The translations under genes were made by a program, and so were the position numbers. A stretch of DNA of 64,000 bases, taken from Xestospongia bergquistia. Its lineage: Eukaryota > Porifera > Demospongiae > Haplosclerida > Petrosiidae. Location: contig OZ014417.1 of NCBI GenBank assembly GCA_963965975.1, positions 1,965,821 through 2,029,820 on the forward strand, given 5' to 3'. How positions within the stretch are numbered: position 1 is the stretch's first letter; the number at the start of each line of letters is the position of its first letter. The notes under the pieces were generated by a model, which had not been told where the DNA came from, did no database searches, and saw only the letters and a list, made by a program, of their open reading frames with translations. This document shows positions 29,341-41,500 of the stretch, in pieces.

Positions 29341-31935
29341 TTATTGATTTATTTTATTAATTCCTTTCATAGGTCAGATTGAACTTTATACACACATTCC
29401 TGTCATGAAACGTATCGTAGAACAACTACAAACCTGGGGCTTCAATTTATGTGGTGTCTTCTTGCTAGATTCACAATTTTTAATTGATGCTGCTAAATTT
29501 TTTTCAGGCATTTTAGCAGCCATGTCAACAATGGTTATGTTAGAGATACCTCATGTTAATGTCTTATCTAAAATTGACCTACTGGACAAACAAGCAAAGA
29601 AAGAACTAGAGAGGTATCTATTTTGTTTATATACTAAGTTAAATGTAATGTACCAGTATTATAGCTAATATGTAATGTACCAGTATTATAGCTAATATGT
29701 AATGTACCAGTATTATAGCTAATATGTAATATACCAGTATTATAGCTAATATGTAATATACCAGTATTATAGCTAATATGTAATGTATCAGTATTATAGC
29801 TAATATGTAATGTACCAGTATTATAGCTAATATGTAATGTATCAGTATTATAGCTAATATGTAATGTATCAGTATTATAGCTAATATGTAATGTACCAGT
29901 ATTATAGCTAATATGTAATGTACCAGTATTATAGTACATATTAACTATATAATTATAGAAATCACTTTATATAGTAGAGGTACACCTAGCTATATTATGG
30001 TACAGCTCTCCTACTTATATAGTACATACCAGTTATCATAATACTGGTATGTACTCATATCCTCATAATAATCTATAGTATGTTTACAATTTTACTTAAT
30101 GATATAGCCAATTATGGTAAATTTCATCAGGTTTATATTACATGCACTATTGTCATGATGAGTATACCACTTTGAACTTGGCATGTACCTTTAACACATA
30201 CAGATTTAATGATAACATTGGGACTAACCTTTTTATTGTTCTGATTATATTATTATAAGGTTCAATTGTCAATATGAAATAACAAAATATTTAATAATAA
30301 ATAATTAGTTATTTATTTGTCGTCATGACAATAATGTTGTTTATTTTATTGTAGATATTTGGATCCAGAGACATCAGTTTTATTACATGAACTCAGTAAT
30401 ACTACAAATAAAAAATATCACAAACTTAACAAAGCATTATGTAGTTTGGTAAGTACATCACAAACTTAACAAAGCATTATGTAGTTTGGTAAGTACATCA
30501 CAAACTTAACAAAGTATTATGTAGTTTGGTAAGTACATCACAAACTTAACAAAGCTTTATGTAGTTTGGTAAGTACATCACAAACTTAACAAAGTATTAT
30601 GTAGTTTGGTAAGTACATCACAAACTTAACAAAGCTTTATGTAGTTTGGTAAGTACATCAATACTATACCAATAGATATCATCAGTATTATATCAGGTAG
30701 AAGATATCTCTATATCAGTTAGAGAGATTACATCCAATCCTCTATTACTAATGATATTGATTACTAATGTAACTATGGGGGGAGTATATGTAAATTCAGT
30801 TTATTATTACATGTTCACCAACTACACAGTTTGAATCAATTATAAAATTATGTAAAGGAGATAAGTAAGAATGTATTATGAATTATCAACTCACAAGATT
30901 TGTAGTATATTAGATCTGTTAGTACATTATATATAACAAATAGTACATGATTATATTGTGTGTAGTAGCTATAGTAACTATAGTAACCATAGTGACTATA
31001 GTAATAGATTTGGATTTACTTTTATGAATACATGTTGTTGTTGACTAGTTTTAAATTATAATTATATTTCTAAATTAGCATACACAACAGTGGTCAAGCA
31101 AGCTAGCTAGCCACTCCTCCTTTTTAATAATCCAACAAGTAAACAAAAAAGGCTAACTTGTTAAACTAACAATAATAATAATAATAATAATAATATATAT
31201 TTGTACTGTTATTTATCATTACATTAGTTATAAATTGTTCATGTCCTATAGATCGATGACTATAGTTTAGTTAACTTTCTACCTCTGGATATTAGCCAAG
31301 AAGGATCAATGGAATCACTCATAGTTTATATAGATAATGCTATACAATATGGAGAGGACTTAGATGTCAAAGTGCCAAGAGTAAGTTTATAGTAATCATG
31401 CACACATATTTCTTTGTATTAGTTGTGGTTATAAGTTGGCTATAGATCAGAGAAATAAGGAAATCTTAGCTTGCCAAAAATTTAGGGATGCATGACCATT
31501 CACATAACCTCTATCTGTTTGGTTTGAATCTTGTACCATCATCATGACTCCATTACCTCACAAAGGAGGAAGGAACATGTGAACTATGTAGCATAGCATC
31601 AAGTAAAAATGATAAAGATCATATTATAAGTTTGTTTAATAATGTACTTGATTTCAAGTGGGAGTTGTATTCTCCTTCCTCGTTTGTTAGGTTAGGGACT
31701 TTTGCTGTTACAAAGTTTTTGAATTTTTGTTGTTGCTCTATGACCATATTCAATTCAATTCAATTAAGTGTAATAATGATAGTTATTGAAACCAATTGAT
31801 GTAATATAATTCCATTAAATACAATTACTGAATTTAATTCAATATAATATAATATAGTTACTCTAAGTGTTTCTGTTTTCATTTCAGTTAGAAGAAGAAG
31901 ACCAGTTACAAGAAGAAGAGATGGATAACATTTAA
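26015..31935 (+). CDS. GPN3: GPN-loop GTPase 3, 277 aa
   Basis: GPN GTPases act with GPN1 in assembly and nuclear import of RNA polymerase II. Eight exons: 26015-26059, 26212-26320, 26367-26454, 26513-26592, 29373-29613, 30355-30448, 31252-31380, 31888-31935, all in phase. Motifs: P-loop GPAGSGKS at residues 9-16; LDPAAEQF switch region; the defining Gly-Pro-Asn at 71-73; [11 protein letters not shown] (G3); SKIDLL as the NKxD equivalent; and LDPET, FLP.D, IQYGEDL near the end as in GPN3 of other animals. Length is close to human GPN3 (284). Intron 4 is unusually long (2.8 kb) and contains a hAT MITE. Exon 5 is followed by a 27-bp minisatellite, and the end of exon 6 is itself the first unit of a 40-bp minisatellite. 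The start codon gives [10 protein letters not shown], one residue shorter than the human MPRYAQ form. Confidence 0.95.
26630..26720 (+). repeat. GGAT/GAAT minisatellite in GPN3 intron 4
   Basis: Imperfect tandem 4-bp and 8-bp units (GGATGGATGGATGAAT). Confidence 0.8.
26965..27135 (+). repeat. 86-bp tandem duplication in GPN3 intron 4
   Basis: Two copies (26965-27050 and 27051-27135) starting GAGGTTATAGTGATGAGTT and ending GGCATAAGT. The hAT element at 27136 inserted exactly at the end of the second copy. Confidence 0.8.
27136..27628. mobile_element. Non-autonomous hAT MITE in GPN3 intron 4
   Basis: Terminal inverted repeats CAGGCATGGGGTCAAATACA and CAGGCTTGGGGTCAAATACA (complement at right) differ by one base. 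A perfect 8-bp target duplication GCATAAGT lies at 27128-27135 and 27629-27636. Subterminal arrays of AAATACAAATAC run inward from both ends. The CAGnCATGGGG end resembles that of the hAT at 3147-3769, so both were probably moved by related transposases. No coding capacity seen. Confidence 0.88.
29642..29935 (+). repeat. 27-bp minisatellite, about 11 copies
   Basis: Unit TAATGTACCAGTATTATAGC plus TAATATG, with mostly single C/T or G/A differences, starting about 30 bp after the GPN3 exon 5 donor. It is open on the minus strand only because 27 is a multiple of three; that frame is not a gene. Confidence 0.95.
30421..30660 (+). repeat. 40-bp minisatellite that duplicates a splice donor, six copies
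   Basis: Six 40-bp units starting at 30421, 30461, 30501, 30541, 30581 and 30621. Each carries the last 28 bases of GPN3 exon 6 (CAAACTTAACAAAG...GTAGTTTG) and its donor GTAAGT. The first unit is the real exon end (30448). The later ones are intronic, and reading into them meets an in-frame TAA within the second unit. Confidence 0.95.
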
Positions 31936-32087
31936 TACTATTAATTATTATGTCACTAATGTCACTAATGTTTGTATAATAATTGAGAATAATATACTTC
32001 TACCATATACAACTACATTGCCTTATATATTAATACATTTATATATAAAGAAGTAAAGTCTTCATTATGTCATACCATTTATGCCAG
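31936..32087. other. GPN3 3' flank
   Basis: AT-rich 3' flank. ATATAAAG and AGTAAAG words occur near 32043, but no perfect AATAAA is seen close to the stop. Confidence 0.35.
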
Positions 32088-32300
32088 GCTCCAGTGGCTC
32101 AGACAACTAGAGCATCTGAATTCATAGAAGTCCTGGGTTCAAGTAATGGACTTGGAATTTTTCTGATTTTCTACCTGATGTATTTGTTTAGTTTTGTTTG
32201 TTGTACTTAGTTTGACATTTATGGGAACCTTGTGGGATGGTCCCACTATCAGGTAGAGCAGTCCAAACCTCAGGTCATACATATACTTTAACATTTAGTG
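32088..32300 (+). mobile_element. tRNA-derived SINE-like sequence
   Basis: CAGGCTCCAGTGGCTCAGAC followed by AACTAGAGCATCTGAATTC and, about 25 bp on, CCTGGGTTCAAGTAATGG. The TGGCTCAGA..ACTAG word looks like a polymerase III A box and GGGTTCAAG like a B box, at tRNA spacing. The anticodon and acceptor stems do not close, so it is not a tRNA gene. A T-rich body and a GGGAACCTTGTGGGATGGTC segment follow. There is no second copy in this window to fix its ends. Confidence 0.55.
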
Positions 32301-32592
32301 TTTAGAATTTAGGGGAAGGGAGGATCAGTGTTTAATAAAATATACTAATCAGGACTGTCCCACTGGGCTTTCATTGGTATTAGTATTAAAACAAAATATT
32401 TGCCTGGGTCTCAGAACCAGCTGTTTTTCAAGAAAGGGTCTGGTTCCTATATATAAGTAAGATGCATGTACAGATATGATAATAAATTGTATTATATTTA
32501 ATAGTATAACAATTAATAACAGCAAAATAAAGTGTAATACATGAAAAAATATAAAACTTAAAACAACAAAGGAACACAACAATTATTAATGA

Positions 32593-32839
32593 TTATACTT
32601 TGTTAAAAAGTGTATATAGACAGATATAGCGTTTATATTGATCAGGTGATATATCTAAGTTACAATTATTGACAACAAAGTCTTGAAGTTTTATTGGTAG
32701 AAGAGATCCTAGTAATATGAAACATTGAGGAAATGGAAGAGAAGGAATTAAGTGAATTAGCTCTGATCCAACCTCTTCAGTGACTGTATAGATCAGGAAT
32801 AGTAATTGTAGACATGTATTAATTTTGAGGGTCTATGAA

Positions 32840-32889
<50 letters not shown>

Positions 32890-32998
32890 AGGGAGGGAGG
32901 GAGGGAGGGAGAGGGAGAGGGAGAGAGAGAGAGAGGGAAGGAGAGGGAGAGGGAGAGAGAGAGAGAGGTAGGGAGAGGGAGTGAGGGAAGGAGGGAGG

Positions 32999-33039
<41 letters not shown>

Positions 33040-33046
33040 AGGGAAG

Positions 33047-33078
<32 letters not shown>

Positions 33079-33089
33079 AAGGGAGGGAA

Positions 33090-33177
<88 letters not shown>

Positions 33178-33194
33178 AGAGAGAGAGAGAGAGG

Positions 33195-33239
<45 letters not shown>

Positions 33240-34817
33240 ATAATTAATGATACAACATCACCACACTATTAACAATACTGTGCTAAAATAGAAGTTGAAT
33301 AGATGTATATACTGAGATGAGATTTATTGTACAACAACACAATTGTTGTATGACAGTTATATTAATATACTATATATCAACTATATGACTATGTTAATAT
33401 ATATTAATATGTTAATATACTATAATCAGTAATTTTTTTATTAAATGTATAAGTAAAGTTACCACACCTATCACTAAATTTGAAATGTCCAATTATAATT
33501 TGTCTAATATGTAACTATTTATTAACCTTAAAAGTCTGGATCTCATTAACATGCCCCTATTTATAACTGAGACTACAATTAATTATAAGTGTGCAATAAC
33601 TAAGAAATTAACACAAAACACTCAACAATTAAGATAAGGAGGACATGTGTCACATTCCACAATCCACATTTCAAAATATGATTTTAACTGTTCAATAAAC
33701 TATATAATACTGTGTACCTGATTGATGTTGGTTGTTAAAGGCTGTTTAAATACATCTATTGTTGATTGTAAAAAGTGTCTAATTGTTTGATTGATTGAAT
33801 GAATTTCATTGGACTTCCAAAAGAGAGAATGAAATAATGGAGATAGAGAGGGAGTACTAGAGAAATAAGTCAAGAAAGTTAAAAATACTTGTTATAAATA
33901 ATGTATTATTTATTATATCCTTTAGATTGTTAATAAGTGTTTGTAAAATCTTTCTGGAACATTTATTGAACTCAAGTATAATTTATACATGAACAATACA
34001 TGTATTAATATCAGTTAATTTACTAACACTAGATTTATTAATATCAGTTAATTTACTAGTACTACATTTATTAATATCAGTTAATTTACTAACACTACAT
34101 TTATTAATATCAGTTAATTTACTAACACTAGATTTATTAATATCAGTTAATTTACTAGTACTACATTTATTAATATCAGTTAATTTACTAACACTACATT
34201 TATTAATATCAGTTAATTTACTAGTACTACATTTATTAATATCTAACATAATTCTATGATTTCATTAAGTGTAATATTAATAACACCTACTAAACTGAAC
34301 ATAAATAGTTGTAAAGGTAACACTATGATATATACCCCAAGTGTTAACTTACTTTAACATTAACACATTCTATCTATAACATCTCCCTTACCTATTGTCC
34401 TTATGTAATGACCAGTAGTCAGATGTCATGATATTAACTATAATAGATAATAATTCTATTTTCCACTCTTCTTGAGAGCTATATAGTGAAGACAAGATAA
34501 CACTATTATCTCTGGCACTTCAACAAACAAATCATGTATTATACAAGTATAAACTTTTAGGTACAGTGATATATAGTTAGTTCAACATGATTAATATCAT
34601 TAATACTTAGTTTTTATAGTTATGTATATAGAAATAGTGACTATATATGTTTACCTCAATAAATCTAGTAATGATGGACTAATGTTATCAATAAATTGAC
34701 AATATTGTTGTCTAACATATTGATGTTGATGTGGGGGATGTAAACTGAACAGGTAACTAAAATAACGAACCATTAGTACACCAATAACTTTACCTAAATT
34801 GGAATCCTTGAGTGAGT

Positions 34818-34880
<63 letters not shown>

Positions 34881-37307
34881 AAGAGATAGTTAGACAGACA
34901 GACACAGAGAGTGAGAATCAAACAGTTATAAACACTACAATTTACATTAGATGTTATTATTCTCCATATTTTCTCTAGTGTTCCAGCATTGATCATACAT
35001 TGTCTTGTTGTTATCATCATCAAATATTCATAGATAGTATAAAGTCGTTCAGGTAAAGAGATAAAGTCTTGCATCAAGAAAACATCCACCATCTCTTGTT
35101 GTCCTTCAGAGAAAAGGGACATCTTGTCCTCCTATAAAAGTATAAAAGGACAATTAATAAAAACCTTGGTGTATGCTCTATACCAAACTATCTTTAACAC
35201 TAGTCCTCAATTATGAAAGAACTATATTTTATTGTACAAGTGGGTATTGTGTTTATTATCTATAATAGTTACAGATTATGGCTGTATTAATGATGACTTA
35301 ATACTACAAACACACTTGATGTTGATGATGTTAAGAAGATGGAATTAAATATTCACACACGACAAGTACAATATAGCAGGTTAATTCAGTAAATTTGACA
35401 ATAAATGGTCAAATACTTCCACTATATCATTCATGATATATGTAATTGCTAACATTCCTACATTTGAATATAGTATATTGTTATCTGATATCTCAGCAGT
35501 TAGACTAAATGGCTATATACATTTCCTTTGTACTGTGCCAGCATTGTAATATGTGTCTACATAATTTCTATTCAGACCAGAGTTAGCTATAGGGATGACC
35601 ACACTGAACAATGAGTATACATTTTCTCCCTGAACACAATTGGAGACATGCATGTCTATGCTACCAGGTTTCAGTAAATCAACTATTGTATTCCTTAGTG
35701 TAAACAAATCACAAATATACTATAAGGTAAGATTTTGTTAAACTGTTCAGATTAGTTGTTAAGGCCCTTGGGAATATTAATAAAAAATGAAACATAACTT
35801 AATAAACTCTATATCATTTACTACTAACTAGACATGATTATATCTGATATGTGTGATTAATAATAATTCATTACGGGGAGGGGGGGGGGGACATTGTGAT
35901 AATATAATTATCATAGTCCATAGTCACTATTAAAAGAGGAATTAAGTCATTAATTAGTTTATAGTAGTCAAAATAAAAGTGATACTACTATATCCAAGAG
36001 ACACTAAGTCGCATTTTGGTATTGTTAATGTTCCTGGATATCATTACTGTTGACTGGATAGTCAGAACACACTGATTTTTATAATTACAACAACAATAAT
36101 ATCTTAAGTGAATTCATAATGTATTATGTTATATTGTCAATAGATATTGTAACCAATGAATTTAATTAAAGTAAAAGCAACTATAACTATAAATTGTAAA
36201 CAAATACATTGAAACTACAAATTAGAGATAGTCACTTTAATAATGCTAATGTTCAATATAGATATTATACCTCATTTGACATCTCATATCCTCCTCCTAT
36301 ATAAACCCCATTACATGTACATGATGACATATACTTACCTTATAATCAACAAGTGATATAGTACCACATGTTATTATTAACATCTCCAGGTCATTCAAAA
36401 ATGGAGGACACATTTCAAACTCAAATTTTACTGTTGTTATTTTCATTGTATTATCCATACTGTTGTCCTCAGGTAACTTCCCAGGTACATCCATTGAATC
36501 TTCAAATAAGACAGGATCTGCCACACCCCCTAACGAGAGGGAAGTAGTCACGCTCTTTAACAAGTGGGAATTAGGTAGGAACTCTTGGTTGGCAGCTGAT
36601 GGGAGAGGGAAAGCAGGGGAGATGGGCGGAGGTGATAATCCCATGTTCATGTGTTGGAGATCATTTGCAAGAGGTGTCAACACAGATGGTTTGACTTCTA
36701 CTGGTACAGCTATGGGGAGAAGTTTGGATAATGGCTTTGGTACATTATTTTTCATTTCATCTTCAACTTTGACATTATTAGGTTTGTTTAAAAACCCAAC
36801 AGATACTAAGTCTTCATCATCTGAACTACTACTAGAGTGAGGATCTTGTAGCCATGATGGTAATTTAGATTCATCAAGTTCCATCACTCCATGAATCTTA
36901 TTGACAATGGCAGTATTGCATGGAGAAGAGAACTCAAAGTCATCTAGCTCCATATTAGTTATTGTTTTCTTTAAATTAATGGCTTCATTCACTGAAACTA
37001 AGTCATTAGAAGCACTTAGATTGTTTTCTTCATTAATTGTTTCATATGGTTCAGGTGACGGACTACGTGACCTTAAAACTATTGGAGATGATTGTGCTGA
37101 GGTTTTTGACTGTTTTGTTGATATGATGTTTGTTAATGGCTGTCTTGTGAGAGGTCCAAACATGACTATAGGATAGTCAGGTAATCGACGTCCCTGGCGG
37201 TTTCTCTTTTCAGTTTGAAGTTTAAATGTCATGGAGTTCTCTTTAATGGGCAGTCTATTGAAGTACTTTGTTATTGGAGGGGAAGTGCTAGTCTTTTTTG
37301 ACGACAT
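32593..37307 (-). CDS. Probable SLF2-like (FAM178) nuclear protein, 603 aa
   Basis: Six minus-strand exons in consistent phase: 36339-37307, 34946-35131, 34655-34806, 34392-34517, 33718-33856, 32593-32832. Residues 1-323 are low-complexity, Ser/Pro rich and acidic (SSSSSDDED). They begin with a PCNA-box-like segment SPPITKYFNRLP, reminiscent of IIDFF in human SLF2. Residues 324-603 are predicted all-helical. LFSEGQQEMVDVFLMQDFIS followed by PERLYTIYEYLMM matches the spacing of human SLF2 (FLTTQGFLTS, then P.L.WLFRMM), and the later helices have similar order. SLF2 links RAD18/SLF1 to the SMC5-SMC6 complex in DNA repair. The assignment rests on remembered pattern only, so it could be another helical-repeat nuclear protein. 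The exon structure is firm. Two acceptors lie behind long CT tracts, one about 400 bp. Confidence 0.6.
32838..33236 (-). repeat. ~400-bp GA/GGGA microsatellite, an acceptor tract on the minus strand
   Basis: On the coding (minus) strand it is a 400-bp pyrimidine tract of CT and CCCT units ending in CTTTCATAG at the last exon of the SLF2-like gene (exon starts 32832). Plus-strand open frames of Arg-Glu or Gly-Arg-Glu repeats here are artefacts. Confidence 0.95.
34003..34243 (-). repeat. 36-bp minisatellite, about 7 copies
   Basis: Unit ATTAATATCAGTTAATTTAC plus TARYACTACATTT, with alternating variants (ACTAACACTA versus ACTAGTACTA), in an intron of the SLF2-like gene. The open minus-strand frame exists only because 36 is divisible by three. 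Confidence 0.95.
34817..34871 (-). repeat. (GA)27 microsatellite at an SLF2-like acceptor
   Basis: On the coding strand it is a CT run followed by CACTCACTCACTCAAG, the acceptor of the exon that starts at 34806. Confidence 0.9.
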
Positions 37308-37560
37308 TTATCTAATAACAAACAAATAGTATATACTTCATATATTATAATATGTCCTGTCATACAAGAACTTACTTTACAAAAATTGAGGCAGGTGTCT
37401 TGCAAGCTGACTCATCAAAAATGAAATGGCAAAACTCAAAATGAGTGACTTCCCGCGGTAGTTTTATTAATAGTTATTAAATGTAATTTAATGACCAGTT
37501 CGCGTGAGCCACACCTTTGTTTTTGTTTTGTTCGAAAGGGTGGGGCTCCCTCTTTGGCTG
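37308..37560. promoter_or_regulatory. Upstream region of the SLF2-like gene
   Basis: Start side of the SLF2-like gene. It contains TTCCCGCGG near 37450, compatible with an E2F-type site, as often found at DNA replication and repair genes, and a GCCACACC word. No promoter element is certain. Confidence 0.3.
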
Positions 37561-37885
37561 GTAAGAAATGATTTAACTAACAATAAAACATTTATATTTC
37601 CATTTTAGCTTTTAATTGATCAATAATTACAAGTCAAAAAGCTAAACTACTGATTTATTAACGTGACTGTCTGAATAAAGAGCTGAACTGATATATAATT
37701 ATATAGGTTGTCCTATTATTACTCTACCCACTAATATACTGTGTACTGAAGTCATCAATAATAGAGAGAACTACTTATTAAACCATCTCTGCCACTGAAT
37801 ACAACTTGTGTGTTGGTATTCTTTTATCCACTTGTCCATAATTTGTCTCTGCTCATATAATCTTACACTGATCAGCTACTTCAAT
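37561..37885 (+). repeat. Duplicated upstream block, copy 1
   Basis: Starts GTAAGAAATGATTTAACTAA and runs about 325 bp with high identity to 55577-55896 (for example the shared AACGTGACTGTCTGAATAAA). It precedes the 5' satellite of the first death-domain/ankyrin gene, as copy 2 does for the fourth, so it belongs to the duplicated gene unit. Confidence 0.85.
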
Positions 37886-38345
37886 ATCTACAGTGACTGT
37901 TAGTGTTGTTATTACCAATCTACTCTTCATTTAATATTTAATGTGACACGTGATTATTAGTGTTCATATCGCCAGTCTATTCTTGACTCAACTCCTAAAT
38001 ATCTACTGTGGCACAGTGATTGTTAGAGTTCATGCATATCATACCTATCTAGCTAGTCTGGACTCAATTCCTAAATATCTATTGTGATGCAGTGACTGTT
38101 AGCATTCTTATTACCAGTCTACACTTGACTCGATCACCTTAATATCTACTGTGACACAGTGACTGTTAACATTCTTAGTTCCAGTCTACTCTTGACTTGA
38201 CTCAATCATCTCACTATTTTCTGTGACATATATAGCAACTGTTAATAACCTTATTTTCAATCTACTCTTGACTTAATTACCTCAGTATTTTCCGTGATTC
38301 ATTTTACCTCAATATCTACTGTGACACAATCACTCTTCAATAATT
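37886..38345 (+). repeat. 5' satellite of the first DD-ankyrin gene
   Basis: About seven degenerate copies of a ~65-70-bp unit built from TCTACTGTGACACAGTGACT, GTTAGTGTTCTTATTACCAG and TCTACTCTTGACTCAATTAC. The same unit precedes all four genes of the family. A leader exon probably ends at about 38402 (GCTTAG before GTATGT) and splices to the acceptor at 38539. Confidence 0.8.
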
Positions 38346-38547
38346 TTGACATTCTCCAGAGTGAGTAGACAATATATCTCAGAAAGCCCTCATATATTGC
38401 TTAGGTATGTCATGAAGCAAATTTCTTTATTATTTCAATAATGATTAATTACATAATAATGATGTTAAAAGTGATATGTATAATAAAATTAAATAAAGAA
38501 CCATGGAGTGATTGTCTTTAATTCTTTATTATTTTGTAGTTCACATA

Positions 38548-41500
38548 ATGTCTGATAATCTCAGTCCACCTACTCTTAATCTACTATGTGATGAACTAAG
38601 ACAAGTAGTAGAATGGGACCAAGTAGTTGTAAGTCTCAAAGTATCATATGTCGATATTAAAAGTATTGAGACACAATATTCTGAATTAGCGCAGCGCAAA
38701 ATGCATTCTTTACAAAAATGGCTAGATCAAACCAATACTGTACATTCATGGCGTATCATAGCTGATGCAGTAGAAAAAGTCAATCCTGCAGTTGCTGAGA
38801 GCATTAGAACTAAGTATTCTACTATTTTAGATCATACACCTTCAACATCACAATGCAAAGAGCTTAGCTGTACAAATAATGGCCAACTAACAATTAGTGA
38901 TTCTGTTATAGAAAGACAACAATTAATTAAGGTTGAAGTGATGCTTGAAAGAAATATAGCAGAAAAAATAATTGACTTCGAACATAGATTTGCAACCTTA
39001 GTTGCAGAAACACAAGAGTCTTTAGAGCGGAGACCAAACAAGCTTTTACCATTTTATCGTTACATCAAAACACGTAAGCTAAAAGGTCATGCTGCATTAC
39101 CAGATGAAGCTTGTGTTACATACCACAAACTTTTTGATATACTAGATGACCACTGGCATTACCTCAAACATCAACTTCTTCAAAGAATAATTGAAGTATT
39201 TCTCTCTGACACTGACTTTCCAGTTAAAGTTCTGAAATATCAAGATGATATAGCTTCATTTAAAGAGTCAACAAAAATGAAAGATCTTGCTGATATCATA
39301 AAATTAAAGCAAACTACAGCAGGAAAAATGCCTATAACTTTGAAAGTGAAGGAAATGTGGCTAGATGTCACATTAGAGCATTTTGAGTTTCTGGTAAAGC
39401 TTCTTTTCCAAGAATATGATGAGTCACTTCAAAATATTGTTGTCAGAGGAGGTAGTTTGTATGTTACCTGGAATGTTTCTAAAGAAATAGCTGTTCTGAT
39501 AACAAGATCTAGGTTTGATAATAAAGTATTAAAAACAATTGGAGTCATTTCACTAACAGTAGGTAATATTGTAGTCTTTAACAATGAAGACTCACAAGAT
39601 GACATGACAATTGACTCAGCTCTGTTGGGAGCTGTTCAATCTGGTTGTCCTCAAACCTCTTTAGCTCTTCTTCTTGAAATAGGTGGTAATTTTAACATAC
39701 TAACACAGTCAGATGAAACAATAATGTCTACTATGTGTAAACTAAAAGATAATTATGGCTCTACTGTGTTACATGTAGCTAGTCAGCATGGTTTCTCTTC
39801 TGTTGTCTTCACCTTACTTAACAAGGGGATAAACCCTAACATCACTAGAAATAATGGCGTTACACCACTTATAGCAGCCAGTCAAAATGGGCATAATGAT
39901 CTTGTTGACTTGCTACTACAGAAAAAAGCTTCTGTAAATACTCAAAATGGAAAAGGAACAACAGCTATTTACATTGCTAGCCAGAATGGTCACTCTTCTG
40001 TTGTTTCTACCTTACTTAACCATGGAGGTAATCCTAGCATAGCTAGAAACAATGGGTGGACACCTCTTATGATATCCAGTCAGAATGGTCATGCTAATGT
40101 TGTTGAGTTATTGCTAGAGAATAATGTTCCTGTAAATACCCAAAGCACAGATGGAGTAACAGCCATTTATGTTGCTAGCCAGAGTGGTCATTATTCTGTT
40201 GTCTCAACTTTACTTTGTAATGGTGCAGATCCTAACATTCCCAACATTGAAGGTTTGACGCCACTATTTGTAGCCAGTCAGAATGGTCATAGCGATGTTG
40301 TTGAGTTATTGGTAAAGACCAAAGTTCCAGTAAATACTAAAAGTAAAAAAGGGACAACAGCCATATGTATTGCTAGTCGTAATGGTCATACTTTTGTTGT
40401 ATCCATCTTACTTTCTAATGGATCAGACCCTAACCAAGCTAAAAATAATGGATCGACTCCTTTAATTTTAGCCTGTCAAAATGGTCATAATGATATTGTT
40501 GCATTATTACTAGAAACAAATGTTTCTATTAATTCCAAACGTATAGATGGCTCAACAGCTATTTGTGTTGCTAGCCTGAATGGTCACTCATCTATTGTCT
40601 CCACCTTACTGAAAAATGGAGCAGATTCTGAACTTACCAGAAATGATGGCTGGACACCTCTGATGCTAGCAAGTCAAAATGGTCATGTAGATGTTGTTAT
40701 GTTATTACTAAAGAAAAACATTCCGATAAATACCCAAAATAAAAACGGTTTAACAGCCATTTATATTGCTAGCCAGAATGGTCACTTCTCTGTTGTTTCT
40801 ACCTTACTTAGTAATGGAGCAGACCCTAACCTATCTAGACATGATGGCTGGACACCTCTTATGGCAGCTAGTGAGAAGGGTCACATTGATGTTGTTGATT
40901 TACTACTAACAAAGAATGCTCAAATAAATACCCAAGATAAGAAGGGAAAAACAGCTCTATATATTGCTAGCCAGAATGGTCATACTTCTGTCGTTTCTGT
41001 ATTACTTACAAACAGAGGAAATCCTAACATACCTCACAATTATAACTTGACGCCTTTAATGTTAGCCAGTAGGAATGGTCATGATGGTGTCGTTACATTG
41101 TTACTGGAGAATAATGTTTCAATAAATGCTCAAAGCAAAGATGGAACAACAGCTATTTGTTTTGCTAGCTTCAGTGGTCACTTTTCTGTTGTCTCTACCT
41201 TACTAAACTATGGGGCAGACACTAACATAACTAAAAACGATGGTTGGACACCTCTTATGGCAGCCAGTAAGAATGGTCATGGAGACATTGTTGAGTTATT
41301 ACTAGAGAAGAACATTCCAATAAATACTCAAAGTAGAGATGGAACAACAGCTGTTTGCATTGCTAGCCAAAATGGTCACACTTGTGTTGTATCCATGCTA
41401 CTTAGTAATGGGGCAGATCCTAGTCTGTCAAGAAATTTGGGCTTGACACCTCTGATTTTAGCCAGTAAAAATGGTCATAGTGAAATTGTGGAATTGTTAC

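Noticed and set aside
29634-29939. Minus-strand frame with nine-residue repeats
   Set aside because: A 27-bp minisatellite read through; no start context or neighbouring exons, and it lies in a GPN3 intron.
32088-32160. Functional tRNA gene
   Set aside because: A and B boxes are present, but acceptor and anticodon stems do not pair and a T-rich body follows; a SINE head fits better.
32981-33238. Open frame of Arg-Glu/Gly repeats
   Set aside because: Pure translation of the GA/GGGA microsatellite that forms an intronic acceptor tract on the other strand.
33983-34249. Minus-strand frame with twelve-residue repeats (DINKC..SKLT)
   Set aside because: A 36-bp minisatellite inside an SLF2-like intron; open only because the unit is divisible by three.
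38512-38547. Upstream Met for DD-ankyrin copy 1
   Set aside because: It precedes a good acceptor at 38539 and is not shared with the other copies, which all start MSDN just after an acceptor.
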